DNA of 17,352 bases. Origin: Candidatus Tepidiaquacellales bacterium UBA6667. GTDB taxonomy: Bacteria; Bacteroidota; Ignavibacteria; Tepidaquicellales; Tepidaquicellaceae. Below, piece after piece: positions 1 to 5,961 of this stretch; position 1 is the stretch's first letter, and each line of letters opens with the position of its first letter. The translations under genes and the position numbers were made by a program. The stretch spans positions 1-17,352 of the forward strand of contig DKKL01000041.1 of the NCBI GenBank assembly GCA_002455255.1, in the 5' to 3' direction. The notes beneath the pieces were generated by a model that was not told the DNA's origin, searched no databases, and saw only the letters and a list, made by a program, of their open reading frames with translations.

Positions 1-777
1 GGAATAGTTTCAAGTTGGGATTATTCTGCTACACAGCTATTGGCGGGAGGCGGTTCGGGACAAGGGGTAAAAGGAAAAGAGGATCACGAATTACACCAAT
101 TTAACGAATTATCACTAAGCGAAGCTAAGAAAGCACTAATTGAAAACGGTTCCGAAACTTTTGATGACAAAATCAAAAAATCTGTTACACAAACATTAAA
201 TGAAACGAAAGAAAGTTTAATTAACGAACTGAAAATGTATGAAGAAAAGATAGTTGAAATAAAAAAGAGTAAGTCTGATGTACCAGATTTAACAAAGACT
301 AAAACAAAAGATGAAATGATTAAAGAAAAAAGACTTGAAAAAACTATTGAAAAGAAAATTGAACAGAAAAGAGTTATAAACGAATCTATAAAACCTCGAA
401 AACCTGAAAGTATTTCAGAACAAATAAACTTTGTAAATAACGACATTAAGAAAATTATTTCAGTTACCGGTTCAATGGAAAGTGATAACCCAAAAGGAAC
501 AGAAACACCGCTTGAATATTCTTTAAGTCAGAACTATCCTAATCCATTTAATCCGAATACAAAAATATCTTTTTCCATACCGAAAGATATTAAAGTAACT
601 CTTGTAATATATGATATTCTCGGAAGAGAAATCTCAAAACTTGTGAACAATGAATTGAAGCAGACTGGAATTCATACTTATCATTTCAATGCTTCAAGAC
701 TCACAAGCGGAATTTATTTTTATTCATTAATTACTAATGACTTTAAACAAACTAAGAGAATGGTATTGGTTAAATAG
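1..777 (+). CDS. T9SS-secreted protein, C-terminal part (5' end outside window)
   Basis: The frame is open from the first base, so this is the 3' part of a longer gene; a TTG at 40 could start it but has no support as a start. The 258 visible residues fall into three parts: a short Gly-rich stretch (about residues 15-22), a Lys/Glu-rich, probably helical or coiled-coil stretch (about 55-155), and a C-terminal domain of about 85 residues (about 173-258) with the motifs NYPNPFNPNT, YDILGRE, SGIYFY and a final KRMVLVK. That domain is a type A T9SS sorting signal, so the protein is predicted to cross the inner membrane by Sec, cross the outer membrane by T9SS, and then be released or anchored at the surface with the tail removed. 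I do not recognise the cargo part and assign no activity to it. The gene is convergent with the - strand genes at 885-1517. Confidence 0.85.
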   Translation, partial: GIVSSWDYSATQLLAGGGSGQGVKGKEDHELHQFNELSLSEAKKALIENGSETFDDKIKKSVTQTLNETKESLINELKMYEEKIVEIKKSKSDVPDLTKTKTKDEMIKEKRLEKTIEKKIEQKRVINESIKPRKPESISEQINFVNNDIKKIISVTGSMESDNPKGTETPLEYSLSQNYPNPFNPNTKISFSIPKDIKVTLVIYDILGREISKLVNNELKQTGIHTYHFNASRLTSGIYFYSLITNDFKQTKRMVLVK

Positions 778-795
778 TTCTATTTTTATTAGTCT

Positions 796-825
796 CGCAG
801 GAGTCCCCTTCGGGAGACTCCTGCG
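796..825. repeat. Strong palindrome between convergent genes (possible bidirectional terminator or dispersed repeat)
   Basis: CGCAGGAGTC at 796-805 pairs perfectly with GACTCCTGCG at 816-825. The loop region CCCTTCGGGA can form two more pairs closing a stable UUCG tetraloop, with one C-A mismatch. It is far more GC-rich than its surroundings. It lies 18 bases after the stop codon of the T9SS gene and between it and the convergent - strand genes, where a shared terminator would be expected. Neither side has a clear T-run, so it may instead be a copy of a dispersed palindromic element. Confidence 0.6.
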
Positions 826-884
826 GTAACTTAAATCCCTTCATTGTAACAAAAAATTAAATATAAAAAATATATGATTTACTC

Positions 885-1010
885 TCACCTAAAAGAATTT
901 CCGACAACGACAATTTTTATCATCAAATAAATTATAAATAAAGTTGCAATCGCTATGAACCCTAATAACAATTTTCCAACTATGGTTATTTTTGGTTTAA
1001 TCACATCCAT
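885..1010 (-). CDS. Candidate 41-residue single-span membrane microprotein
   Basis: An ATG at 1010-1008 opens 41 codons ending in TGA at 887-885. The product begins MDVIKPKITIVGK, then has a hydrophobic run at about residues 14-36 (LLLGFIAIATLFIIYLMIKI and following), and ends GNSFR. Lysines lie before and within the helix, as expected for a small membrane protein with its N-terminus in the cytoplasm. It starts 6 bases after the stop codon of the lipoprotein gene on the same strand, so the two could be translated together. There is no Shine-Dalgarno sequence, which is common here. I recognise no family. A chance ORF is possible; the operon-like spacing and clean membrane-helix pattern argue for a gene. 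Confidence 0.4.
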   Translation of the reverse strand: MDVIKPKITIVGKLLLGFIAIATLFIIYLMIKIVVVGNSFR

Positions 1011-1016
1011 ATAAAA

Positions 1017-1517
1017 TTAATTTAAATTTATTGATTTGATTTTTTCCGGTTCAAACTCCGGTGTAACTTGTTCACCTTTATCATCCATATATCCTTCCTC
1101 AAGATGAATTTTATAAACGTCTAATGTGTTTGCGTTTTGCATTACATATAAAATCATTCCCCATCCTGCCCACCAGCCATAAGCCGCTACCAGAGCAGTT
1201 TGAGGGATTTTATAATTTGAATATCCTTCTTTGTCAAGAGAATTAAATCCTAACTTTTCTTCCATAGAAAATATTTTCTTATCGTTTGCATATAAGATTA
1301 CTTCCGTTATAGGCGTATCAAATTCCGCAGTTCCTTTATTCACAAACTCCCATTTTAAATCCGGAGTTTTATTGCCGGATGATTCACCGCTGTTCTCAAT
1401 TTTAATTTTTACAGGGGAGTCTTTAGACTCGACTGTTGATTTTTCATCTGACGCACTGAAATTAAATTTACAGGAAACTAACATACAGATAAATAAAAAA
1501 AATATTAAAATTTTCAT
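1017..1517 (-). CDS. Putative lipoprotein of unknown function
   Basis: The 166-residue product starts with a lipoprotein signal peptide: MK, a hydrophobic run (ILIFFLFICM) and the lipobox LVSC with Cys16 as the predicted lipidation site. After Cys16 comes a Ser/Lys/Glu-rich linker to about residue 53, then a small folded region with WEFVNKG and TEVILYANDKK, which could be beta strands, and an unusual aromatic segment, AAYGWWAGWGMILYVM, at about 110-125. The residue after the Cys is Lys, not Asp, which would favour outer-membrane placement by Enterobacteria rules, but those may not hold in this group. It is the first gene of a - strand pair with the candidate microprotein and is divergent from rplB. 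I do not recognise the family and infer no function. Confidence 0.75.
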   Translation of the reverse strand: MKILIFFLFICMLVSCKFNFSASDEKSTVESKDSPVKIKIENSGESSGNKTPDLKWEFVNKGTAEFDTPITEVILYANDKKIFSMEEKLGFNSLDKEGYSNYKIPQTALVAAYGWWAGWGMILYVMQNANTLDVYKIHLEEGYMDDKGEQVTPEFEPEKIKSINLN

Positions 1518-1613
1518 AGATTGTTTTATAATTTTTTCACAAAAAAACCGGTAATTTTTTAACCAATTAACCCGTTTAAATCAGCCGAATTTACATAAAA
1601 ATTTTGACAGAAT

Positions 1614-1631
1614 AACCATAAATTCGTGGTT
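1614..1631. promoter_or_regulatory. Short inverted repeat at the upstream edge of the rplB promoter candidate
   Basis: AACCA (1614-1618) and TGGTT (1627-1631) form a perfect 5-bp inverted repeat with an 8-base spacer. The right arm overlaps the TTTG element of the promoter candidate, a position where a repressor or activator could act. Five-base arms can occur by chance in AT-rich DNA, so this is only a candidate operator. Confidence 0.2.
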
Positions 1632-1661
1632 TGACTTTGCATATTATTTTTGGTAATTTTG
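1630..1661 (+). promoter_or_regulatory. Promoter candidate for the ribosomal-protein block
   Basis: TTTG at 1630-1633 and TAATTTTG at 1654-1661 are separated by 20 bases. This fits the Bacteroidetes housekeeping promoter (TTTG at -33, TAnnTTTG at -7), and the -7 element is a perfect match. The same stretch also reads as a weak classical promoter: TTGACT (1631-1636), 17 bases, TAATTT (1654-1659). Transcription would begin near 1667-1670, leaving a leader of roughly 40 bases before the rplB ATG. It is the only convincing promoter seen at the head of the block. Confidence 0.55.
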
Positions 1662-1707
1662 AGTTTTGTCAATTTTGAATACGTAAAATAATCATTAAAT
1701 CTTAACG

Positions 1708-2529
1708 ATGGCTTTAAGAAAGTTAAAACCTGTAACACCGGCGACGCGATATTATTCTATATCTTCATTCGAAGAGATTACAAAATCTACTCCGGAAAAA
1801 TCTTTACTTGCCCCTTTGAAAAAATCAGGCGGTAGAAATAATCATGGAAGAATCACAACAAGATTCAGAGGTGGTGGTCATAAAAGAATGTATAGGATTA
1901 TTGACTTCAAAAGAAATAATCCGAATGATGCAACAGTTATCGCAATTGAATACGACCCGAACAGAACAGCAAGAATTGCATTAGTGAAATATCCTGACGG
2001 AGAGAAAGCTTATATAATTGCTCCTGAAGGAACTAAAGTAAACGACATTATTTATTCTACAAACGAAGCAGATATTAAAACAGGGAATACACTTCAGTTG
2101 AAAGCTATTCCTGTTGGGACATTTATTCATAATATAGAAATGAAACCCGGTAAAGGTGCACAGATGGTGAGAAGTGCCGGAGCAGCTGCTCAGATTATTG
2201 CAAAAGATGAAACTTACTGCCAGGTAAAATTACCTTCAGGTGAAGTAAGATTAATCAGAAGCGAATGTAAAGCTACGATTGGTGTTGTAAGTAATTCAGA
2301 TCACGAAAACATAAGTTGGGGTAAAGCAGGAAGAACAAGATGGAGAGGTAGAAGACCTCACGTTAGAGGTGTTGCGATGAACCCGGTTGACCATCCGATG
2401 GGTGGTGGTGAAGGTAAAACTTCCGGTGGCGGTCATCCCGTGTCACCATGGGGATTACCTGCAAAAGGTTATAAAACCCGTAAAAAGAAAAATATTTCAA
2501 ATAAATTCATAGTTAAAAAGAGAAAATAA
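1708..2529 (+). CDS. rplB: 50S ribosomal protein L2 (uL2)
   Basis: L2 binds 23S rRNA near the peptidyl transferase centre and is needed for subunit association. The 273-residue product has the usual length and shows the family's Gly/Arg-rich GGGHKR segment (about residues 55-62), the central beta domain and the C-terminal MNPVDHPMGGGEG motif (224-236). His229, implicated in peptidyl transferase function, is kept; the second His of the common DHPHGGG form is Met here, which I recall as usual in Bacteroidetes-type L2. The ATG at 1708 has no Shine-Dalgarno. L2 is normally the fifth S10-operon gene, but here it comes first, directly after a promoter candidate. The rpsS gene begins 6 bases after its stop. 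Confidence 0.98.
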   Translation: MALRKLKPVTPATRYYSISSFEEITKSTPEKSLLAPLKKSGGRNNHGRITTRFRGGGHKRMYRIIDFKRNNPNDATVIAIEYDPNRTARIALVKYPDGEKAYIIAPEGTKVNDIIYSTNEADIKTGNTLQLKAIPVGTFIHNIEMKPGKGAQMVRSAGAAAQIIAKDETYCQVKLPSGEVRLIRSECKATIGVVSNSDHENISWGKAGRTRWRGRRPHVRGVAMNPVDHPMGGGEGKTSGGGHPVSPWGLPAKGYKTRKKKNISNKFIVKKRK

Positions 2530-2535
2530 TTATAA

Positions 2536-2820
2536 ATGGCTCGATCGTTAAAAAAAGGTGCACACATTGATTTTAATCTGCTTAATAAAGTAGAAACACT
2601 GAATAGTCAAAATCAGAAAAAAGTAGTCAAAACTTGGGCAAGAGCTTGCACAATTATTCCGGAATTTATCGGACATACTTTTGCAGTGCATAATGGAAAT
2701 AAATTTATACCTGTATTCGTTAGTGAAAATATGGTTGGTCATAAACTCGGTGAGTTTGCACATACCAGAACTTTTAGAGCTCATTCAGGTTCTAAAAAAG
2801 ATGAAAAGGGAGGCAGATAA
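2536..2820 (+). CDS. rpsS: 30S ribosomal protein S19 (uS19)
   Basis: S19 sits in the head of the small subunit, bound to 16S rRNA with S13, and contacts the A-site region and the inter-subunit bridge to L5. The 94-residue product is of normal length, beginning MARSLKKG and carrying the core motifs PEFIGHTFAVHNG (about 42-54) and GHKLGEFAHTRTF (68-80). It lies 6 bases after rplB and 2 bases before rplV. Its last codons contain AAGGGAGG (2806-2813), a strong Shine-Dalgarno for rplV, so translation of the two genes is probably linked. Confidence 0.97.
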   Translation: MARSLKKGAHIDFNLLNKVETLNSQNQKKVVKTWARACTIIPEFIGHTFAVHNGNKFIPVFVSENMVGHKLGEFAHTRTFRAHSGSKKDEKGGR

Positions 2821-2822
2821 AA

Positions 2823-3344
2823 ATGGAAGCTCGTGCGATTAAAAGATTTTTAAGGGGTTCACCCAGGAAAATGAGACTTGTCGTTGATTTAATCAGAAAC
2901 AAAAATGTTGAAGAAGCTCAGGGTATTTTAAGGTTTTCTAAAAAACATTCAGCGGAAATTATTGAACAAACTGTTGTTTCTGCTTATTCAAACCTTGTCA
3001 ATAAATTAGACAGTGGCAAAGTCGGCAAAAGCGAAGTATTTATAAAAGAAGCATTTGTAGATGGCGGACCTGTTTTAAAAAGAATGTTGCCTGCTCCTCA
3101 GGGAAGGGCATTCAGAATAAGAAAAAGAACTTCGCATTTAACTATTATTGTTGAAAACGAAGAAGAAATTATAAAAACGACACCTAATGTTAAAGAAGAT
3201 AAAGTTGAAAAAGTAAAAGCTGAAAAGCCAAGAAAAAATGTTGATGTTGAAGAAGTAAAAGCGGAAGAAGTTTCTACAGAAGTGAAAGAAGTAAAAAAGA
3301 AAGCAACAAAACCACGTAAAACTAAAAAAACTACTGAAGAGTAA
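2823..3344 (+). CDS. rplV: 50S ribosomal protein L22 (uL22) with long charged C-terminal tail
   Basis: L22 binds 23S rRNA, lines the peptide exit tunnel with its extended beta hairpin, and has its globular part at the tunnel mouth. Residues 1-112 match the usual protein: GSPRKMRLV near the start, the hairpin loop around LKRMLPAPQGRAFRIRKR (85-102), then SHLTIIVE. Residues 113-173 form an added tail rich in Lys, Glu and Val that ends in Lys/Thr-rich repeats (KATKPRKTKKTTEE). The E. coli protein is 110 residues, so the tail adds about half again. It is low-complexity and probably disordered. A Shine-Dalgarno lies 9 bases upstream, inside rpsS. The rpsC gene follows after 9 bases. Confidence 0.97.
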   Translation: MEARAIKRFLRGSPRKMRLVVDLIRNKNVEEAQGILRFSKKHSAEIIEQTVVSAYSNLVNKLDSGKVGKSEVFIKEAFVDGGPVLKRMLPAPQGRAFRIRKRTSHLTIIVENEEEIIKTTPNVKEDKVEKVKAEKPRKNVDVEEVKAEEVSTEVKEVKKKATKPRKTKKTTEE

Positions 3345-3353
3345 GGAGAATTT

Positions 3354-3989
3354 TTGGGTCAGAAAACAAATCCAATCGGTTTTAGATTAGGCGTAATTAA
3401 TACCTGGGATTCAAACTGGTATGAAGAGAAGTCGTTCTCTAAGAAATTAAAAGAAGACGCTTTAATAAGAAATTATTTAAAGAAAAGATTAGAAAAAGCC
3501 GGAATTGCTAAGGTTGTAATTGAGAGAACATTGAAAAAAATCACTCTCACAATTCATACTTCCAGACCCGGATTTGTGATCGGAAAAAGTGGTAAGGAAA
3601 TCACTCAGCTTGAAAGTGAATTGAAATCCATTACCAACAAAGACGTTAAAATTAACGTTTTTGAAATCAAAAAACCTGAACTCTCTGCTCAACTCGTTGC
3701 GGAAAATATTGCTAACCAGTTGTCAAACAGAGTTTCTTTCAGAAGGGCTATGAAAATGGCAATTACTTCTTCAATGAAAATGGGTGCTCAGGGTATTAAA
3801 GTTATGTGTGGCGGAAGATTAGGCGGAGCTGAGATTGCAAGATCTGAGCAGTATAAAGATGGTAGAATTCCTTTGCAGACTTTGAGAGCGGATATTGATT
3901 ATGCATCTGTTCAGTCAATGACGATTTATGGAATTATCGGTGTTAAAGTTTGGATTTGTCGCGGTGAAAAATTAACAAAAAATAACTAA
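3354..3989 (+). CDS. rpsC: 30S ribosomal protein S3 (uS3), TTG start
   Basis: S3 is in the head of the small subunit, at the mRNA entry channel, with S4 and S5. The product starts with the canonical MGQKTNPIGFRLG, which fixes the TTG at 3354 as the start; AAGGAG lies 5-10 bases upstream. Domains in order: N-terminal region, KH type 2 domain with the GKSG loop (78-81), and a C-terminal domain ending GVKVWICRGE. The basic residues that correspond to the mRNA-helicase patch of E. coli S3 are present (Arg130, Arg131, Lys134). At 211 residues it stops soon after the folded core and lacks the basic tail that brings E. coli S3 to 233, the reverse of the tail extensions on L22, L29 and L17. Confidence 0.97.
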   Translation: MGQKTNPIGFRLGVINTWDSNWYEEKSFSKKLKEDALIRNYLKKRLEKAGIAKVVIERTLKKITLTIHTSRPGFVIGKSGKEITQLESELKSITNKDVKINVFEIKKPELSAQLVAENIANQLSNRVSFRRAMKMAITSSMKMGAQGIKVMCGGRLGGAEIARSEQYKDGRIPLQTLRADIDYASVQSMTIYGIIGVKVWICRGEKLTKNN

Positions 3990-4018
3990 AAATTTCGAAG
4001 TACAGGAGAGTATAGAAT

Positions 4019-4429
4019 ATGTTAATGCCTAAAAGGGTTAAGTTTAGAAAATCCCACAAAGGAAACAGAAGAGGAAATGCACAACGAGGAAATATGGTGG
4101 ATTTCGGAACTTATGGACTGAAAGCAATGGAAGCCGGTTGGGTTACTGACAGGCAAATAGAAGCTGCGAGAATTGCAATGACAAGACATATGAAAAGAGA
4201 CGGTAAAGTTTGGATAAGAATTTTCCCGGATAAACCGGTAACAAAAAAACCAGCGGAAACAAGGATGGGTAAAGGTAAAGGTGCTCCTGAATATTGGGTA
4301 TCTGTAGTATTACCCGGAAAAATAATGTTTGAGATTGACGGAGTATCCGATGCAATTGCAAATGAAGCTTTGAGATTAGCGGCTCATAAACTCGCTATAA
4401 AAACAAAATTTGTAAAAAGAATAGACTAA
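4019..4429 (+). CDS. rplP: 50S ribosomal protein L16 (uL16)
   Basis: L16 organises the A-site side of the 50S subunit and is a late assembly protein. The 136-residue product is full length. MLMPKRVKFRK matches the family start MLxPKRxKFRK, so the ATG at 4019 is preferred to the one at 4025; AGGAG at 4004-4008 supports it. The RMGKGKG loop (82-88) is intact, and its Arg82 corresponds to the Arg81 that is hydroxylated in E. coli L16. The gene sits between rpsC and rpmC, its standard place. Confidence 0.97.
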   Translation: MLMPKRVKFRKSHKGNRRGNAQRGNMVDFGTYGLKAMEAGWVTDRQIEAARIAMTRHMKRDGKVWIRIFPDKPVTKKPAETRMGKGKGAPEYWVSVVLPGKIMFEIDGVSDAIANEALRLAAHKLAIKTKFVKRID

Positions 4430-4439
4430 AGTTTAAGAA

Positions 4440-4754
4440 ATGAAAATTTATCAAATAAGAGAGCTGTCAACTGAAGATTTAAAAAGTGCTATCATAGATA
4501 ACTATGATGCATTGGAAAATTACAGATTTCAAAAAGCGACTTCTCAGTTAGAAAATTATAAAGCTGTTAAAAACACAAAAAGAGATATCGCTCAAATGAT
4601 TACGATTTTGAAAGAAAGAGAAATGGGAATCAATCTTGAAATTAAAGATAAAACTGTAAAATCAAAATCTGATAACGCTGACTCAGTATCAACTGAAGAA
4701 AAACCTAAGAAAAAAAGAACTGTTAAGAAAAAAACAGATAAAGCAGAAGAATAA
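4440..4754 (+). CDS. rpmC: 50S ribosomal protein L29 (uL29) with basic C-terminal tail
   Basis: L29 is a small two-helix protein at the exit of the peptide tunnel, next to L23, where signal recognition particle and trigger factor dock. Residues 1 to about 65 match the family: IRELSTEDLKSAI at the start, then the second helix with FQKATSQLENYKAVKNTKRDIAQM. Normal length is 60-70 residues; this one has 104. Residues 67-104 are a Lys/Ser/Asp/Glu-rich low-complexity tail with the cluster KPKKKRTVKKKTDKAEE at the end. The gene begins 10 bases after rplP, with no clear Shine-Dalgarno. Confidence 0.95.
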   Translation: MKIYQIRELSTEDLKSAIIDNYDALENYRFQKATSQLENYKAVKNTKRDIAQMITILKEREMGINLEIKDKTVKSKSDNADSVSTEEKPKKKRTVKKKTDKAEE

Positions 4755-4774
4755 ATTTATATAAGAATTAAATA

Positions 4775-5065
4775 ATGACAAGCGAAACAACAAATACAGA
4801 GGCAGTAAAACCTAAAAGAAATCTGAGAAAAACCAGAGTAGGCAAAGTGACAAGTGATAAAATGGATAAAACGATTACCGTTGCTTATGAAATCAAAGTG
4901 AAACACCCACTGTATAAAAAATTCTTTAAAAAGACGACAAAGTTTAAAGCACATGATGAAAAAAATGAATGTAAAATTGGCGATACAGTGAAAATTATGG
5001 AAACAAGACCACTTAGCAAAGATAAACGTTGGAGACTTGTTGAAATAGTAGAGAAAGCGAAATAA
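4775..5065 (+). CDS. rpsQ: 30S ribosomal protein S17 (uS17)
   Basis: S17 is a primary 16S rRNA-binding protein with an OB fold, needed early in 30S assembly. The folded part runs from about residue 18, with RVGKVTSDKMDKTITV, HPLYKKFFKKTTKFKAHDE and the C-terminal ETRPLSKDKRWRLVEI. About 16 residues of Thr/Glu/Lys-rich N-terminal extension precede it, giving 96 residues against 84 in E. coli. It is the last gene of the S10-type group and is followed by two stem-loops, the second with a T-run. Confidence 0.96.
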   Translation: MTSETTNTEAVKPKRNLRKTRVGKVTSDKMDKTITVAYEIKVKHPLYKKFFKKTTKFKAHDEKNECKIGDTVKIMETRPLSKDKRWRLVEIVEKAK

Positions 5066-5083
5066 TTTTTAGTTTTTTAAATA

Positions 5084-5104
5084 GAGGGAATTTTTTGTTC
5101 TCTC
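5084..5104 (+). promoter_or_regulatory. First of two tandem stem-loops between rpsQ and rplN
   Basis: GAGGGAA (5084-5090) pairs with TTCTCTC (5098-5104), 7 bp including one G-U pair, around the loop TTTTTTG. It ends 3 bases before the terminator-like hairpin at 5108. It could belong to the same terminator or act as its partner in attenuation; no longer alternative pairing between the two is obvious by eye. Confidence 0.4.
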
Positions 5105-5107
5105 ATT

Positions 5108-5132
5108 AACAGGTTAAAACCTGTTTTTTTTT
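5108..5132 (+). terminator. Intrinsic terminator or attenuator at the S10/spc boundary
   Basis: AACAGGTT (5108-5115) and AACCTGTT (5118-5125) form a perfect inverted repeat with 2 bases between, in practice a 6-7 bp stem with a 4-6 base loop, running straight into nine T residues (5124-5132). This is the best intrinsic terminator in the window and falls between rpsQ and rplN, where the S10 and spc operons separate in E. coli. No convincing promoter lies between it and rplN, so partial termination is the likely role. Confidence 0.7.
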
Positions 5133-5169
5133 CTAAAATAGTAAAATCAACGAATAAAGTTAAAATACA

Positions 5170-5538
5170 ATGATCCAGGAAGAAACCAATCTCGTAGTTG
5201 CCGATAATTCAGGTGCTAAATCCGTAAGATGCATTAGAGTCTTAGGCGGATCTGACAGAAGATATGCCGGTGTTGGTGATATAGTTGTCGTAACAGTAAA
5301 ATCTGCTATTCCGGGTGGAACTGTGAAAAAAGGTGAAGTTTCAAGAGCTGTGATTGTTAGAACTGCCAAAGAAACTAAAAGAAGAGACGGAAGTTTTATA
5401 AAATTTGATGAAAATGCGGCGGTATTGATAAATAATCAAAACGAACCAAAAGGAACAAGAATTTTCGGACCTGTGGCAAGGGAATTAAGAGAAAAATCAT
5501 TTATGAAAATTATCTCTTTAGCTCCTGAAGTAATTTAA
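5170..5538 (+). CDS. rplN: 50S ribosomal protein L14 (uL14)
   Basis: L14 lies on the subunit interface of the 50S, forms bridges to 16S rRNA with L19, and is the docking site of the silencing factor RsfS. The 122-residue product has the standard length. It starts MIQEETNLVVADNSGAKSV and carries VLGGSDRRYAGVGDIVVV (24-41), NEPKGTRIFGPVARELR (90-106) and the ending KIISLAPEVI, all family motifs. It is the first spc-type gene, preceded by a 104-base gap holding the stem-loops at 5084-5132, and is followed by rplX after 11 bases. Confidence 0.98.
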   Translation: MIQEETNLVVADNSGAKSVRCIRVLGGSDRRYAGVGDIVVVTVKSAIPGGTVKKGEVSRAVIVRTAKETKRRDGSFIKFDENAAVLINNQNEPKGTRIFGPVARELREKSFMKIISLAPEVI

Positions 5539-5549
5539 ATTTTAAAATA

Positions 5550-5921
5550 ATGAAAAAAGCAAAACATAACGAAGTAAAACCAAGAATCAAAACTAAGTTA
5601 AGAAAAAATGATTCTGTAAAAGTGATTTCCGGAAACAGTAAAGGTACTACCGGAAAAATATTGTTTATTGATAGAGTAAAGGGCAGAGTTATTGTGGAAG
5701 GGGTTAATATAATTCACAGACACACAAAACCTAACCAGAAAAATCAACAAGGCGGAATCGTGAAAAGAGAAGCTGCAATAAATATTTCCAATGTGATGTT
5801 GATTGATCCTAAAAGCAGCGAGCCGACAAGAGTTGGAATGAAATTGATTACTGATGAAAACACAGGTAAAACAAGAAGAATGAGATACGGAAAAAGTTCC
5901 GGAGAAATAATTCTTTCGTAA
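5550..5921 (+). CDS. rplX: 50S ribosomal protein L24 (uL24)
   Basis: L24 is an assembly-initiator protein that nucleates 23S rRNA folding and later sits beside the peptide tunnel exit. A KOW motif covers about residues 18-45 (LRKNDSVKVISGNSKGTTGK), followed by VEGVNIIHRHTKP and a C-terminal MRYGKSSGE. Length is 123 residues against 104 in E. coli; about ten of the extra residues are a basic N-terminal stretch before the KOW domain. The ATG at 5550 lies 11 bases after rplN, without a Shine-Dalgarno. Confidence 0.96.
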   Translation: MKKAKHNEVKPRIKTKLRKNDSVKVISGNSKGTTGKILFIDRVKGRVIVEGVNIIHRHTKPNQKNQQGGIVKREAAINISNVMLIDPKSSEPTRVGMKLITDENTGKTRRMRYGKSSGEIILS

Positions 5922-5961
5922 TAAACAAAATCTGAAATTATAAAAGTATTGAAATAAAATA

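Noticed and set aside
40..42. TTG at 40 as the start of the T9SS gene
   Set aside because: The frame is open to the first base of the window, there is no Shine-Dalgarno or signal peptide after the TTG, and T9SS cargos need an N-terminal signal peptide; the real start must be upstream.
84..446. Open frame of 120 codons on the - strand within the T9SS gene
   Set aside because: It is the antisense of a Lys/Glu-rich coiled stretch, which naturally gives a Phe/Ser/Leu-rich frame; no start signal or family motif.
1231..1554. Open frame of 107 codons on the + strand
   Set aside because: It is antisense to the lipoprotein gene, which has a clear signal peptide and lipobox on the - strand.
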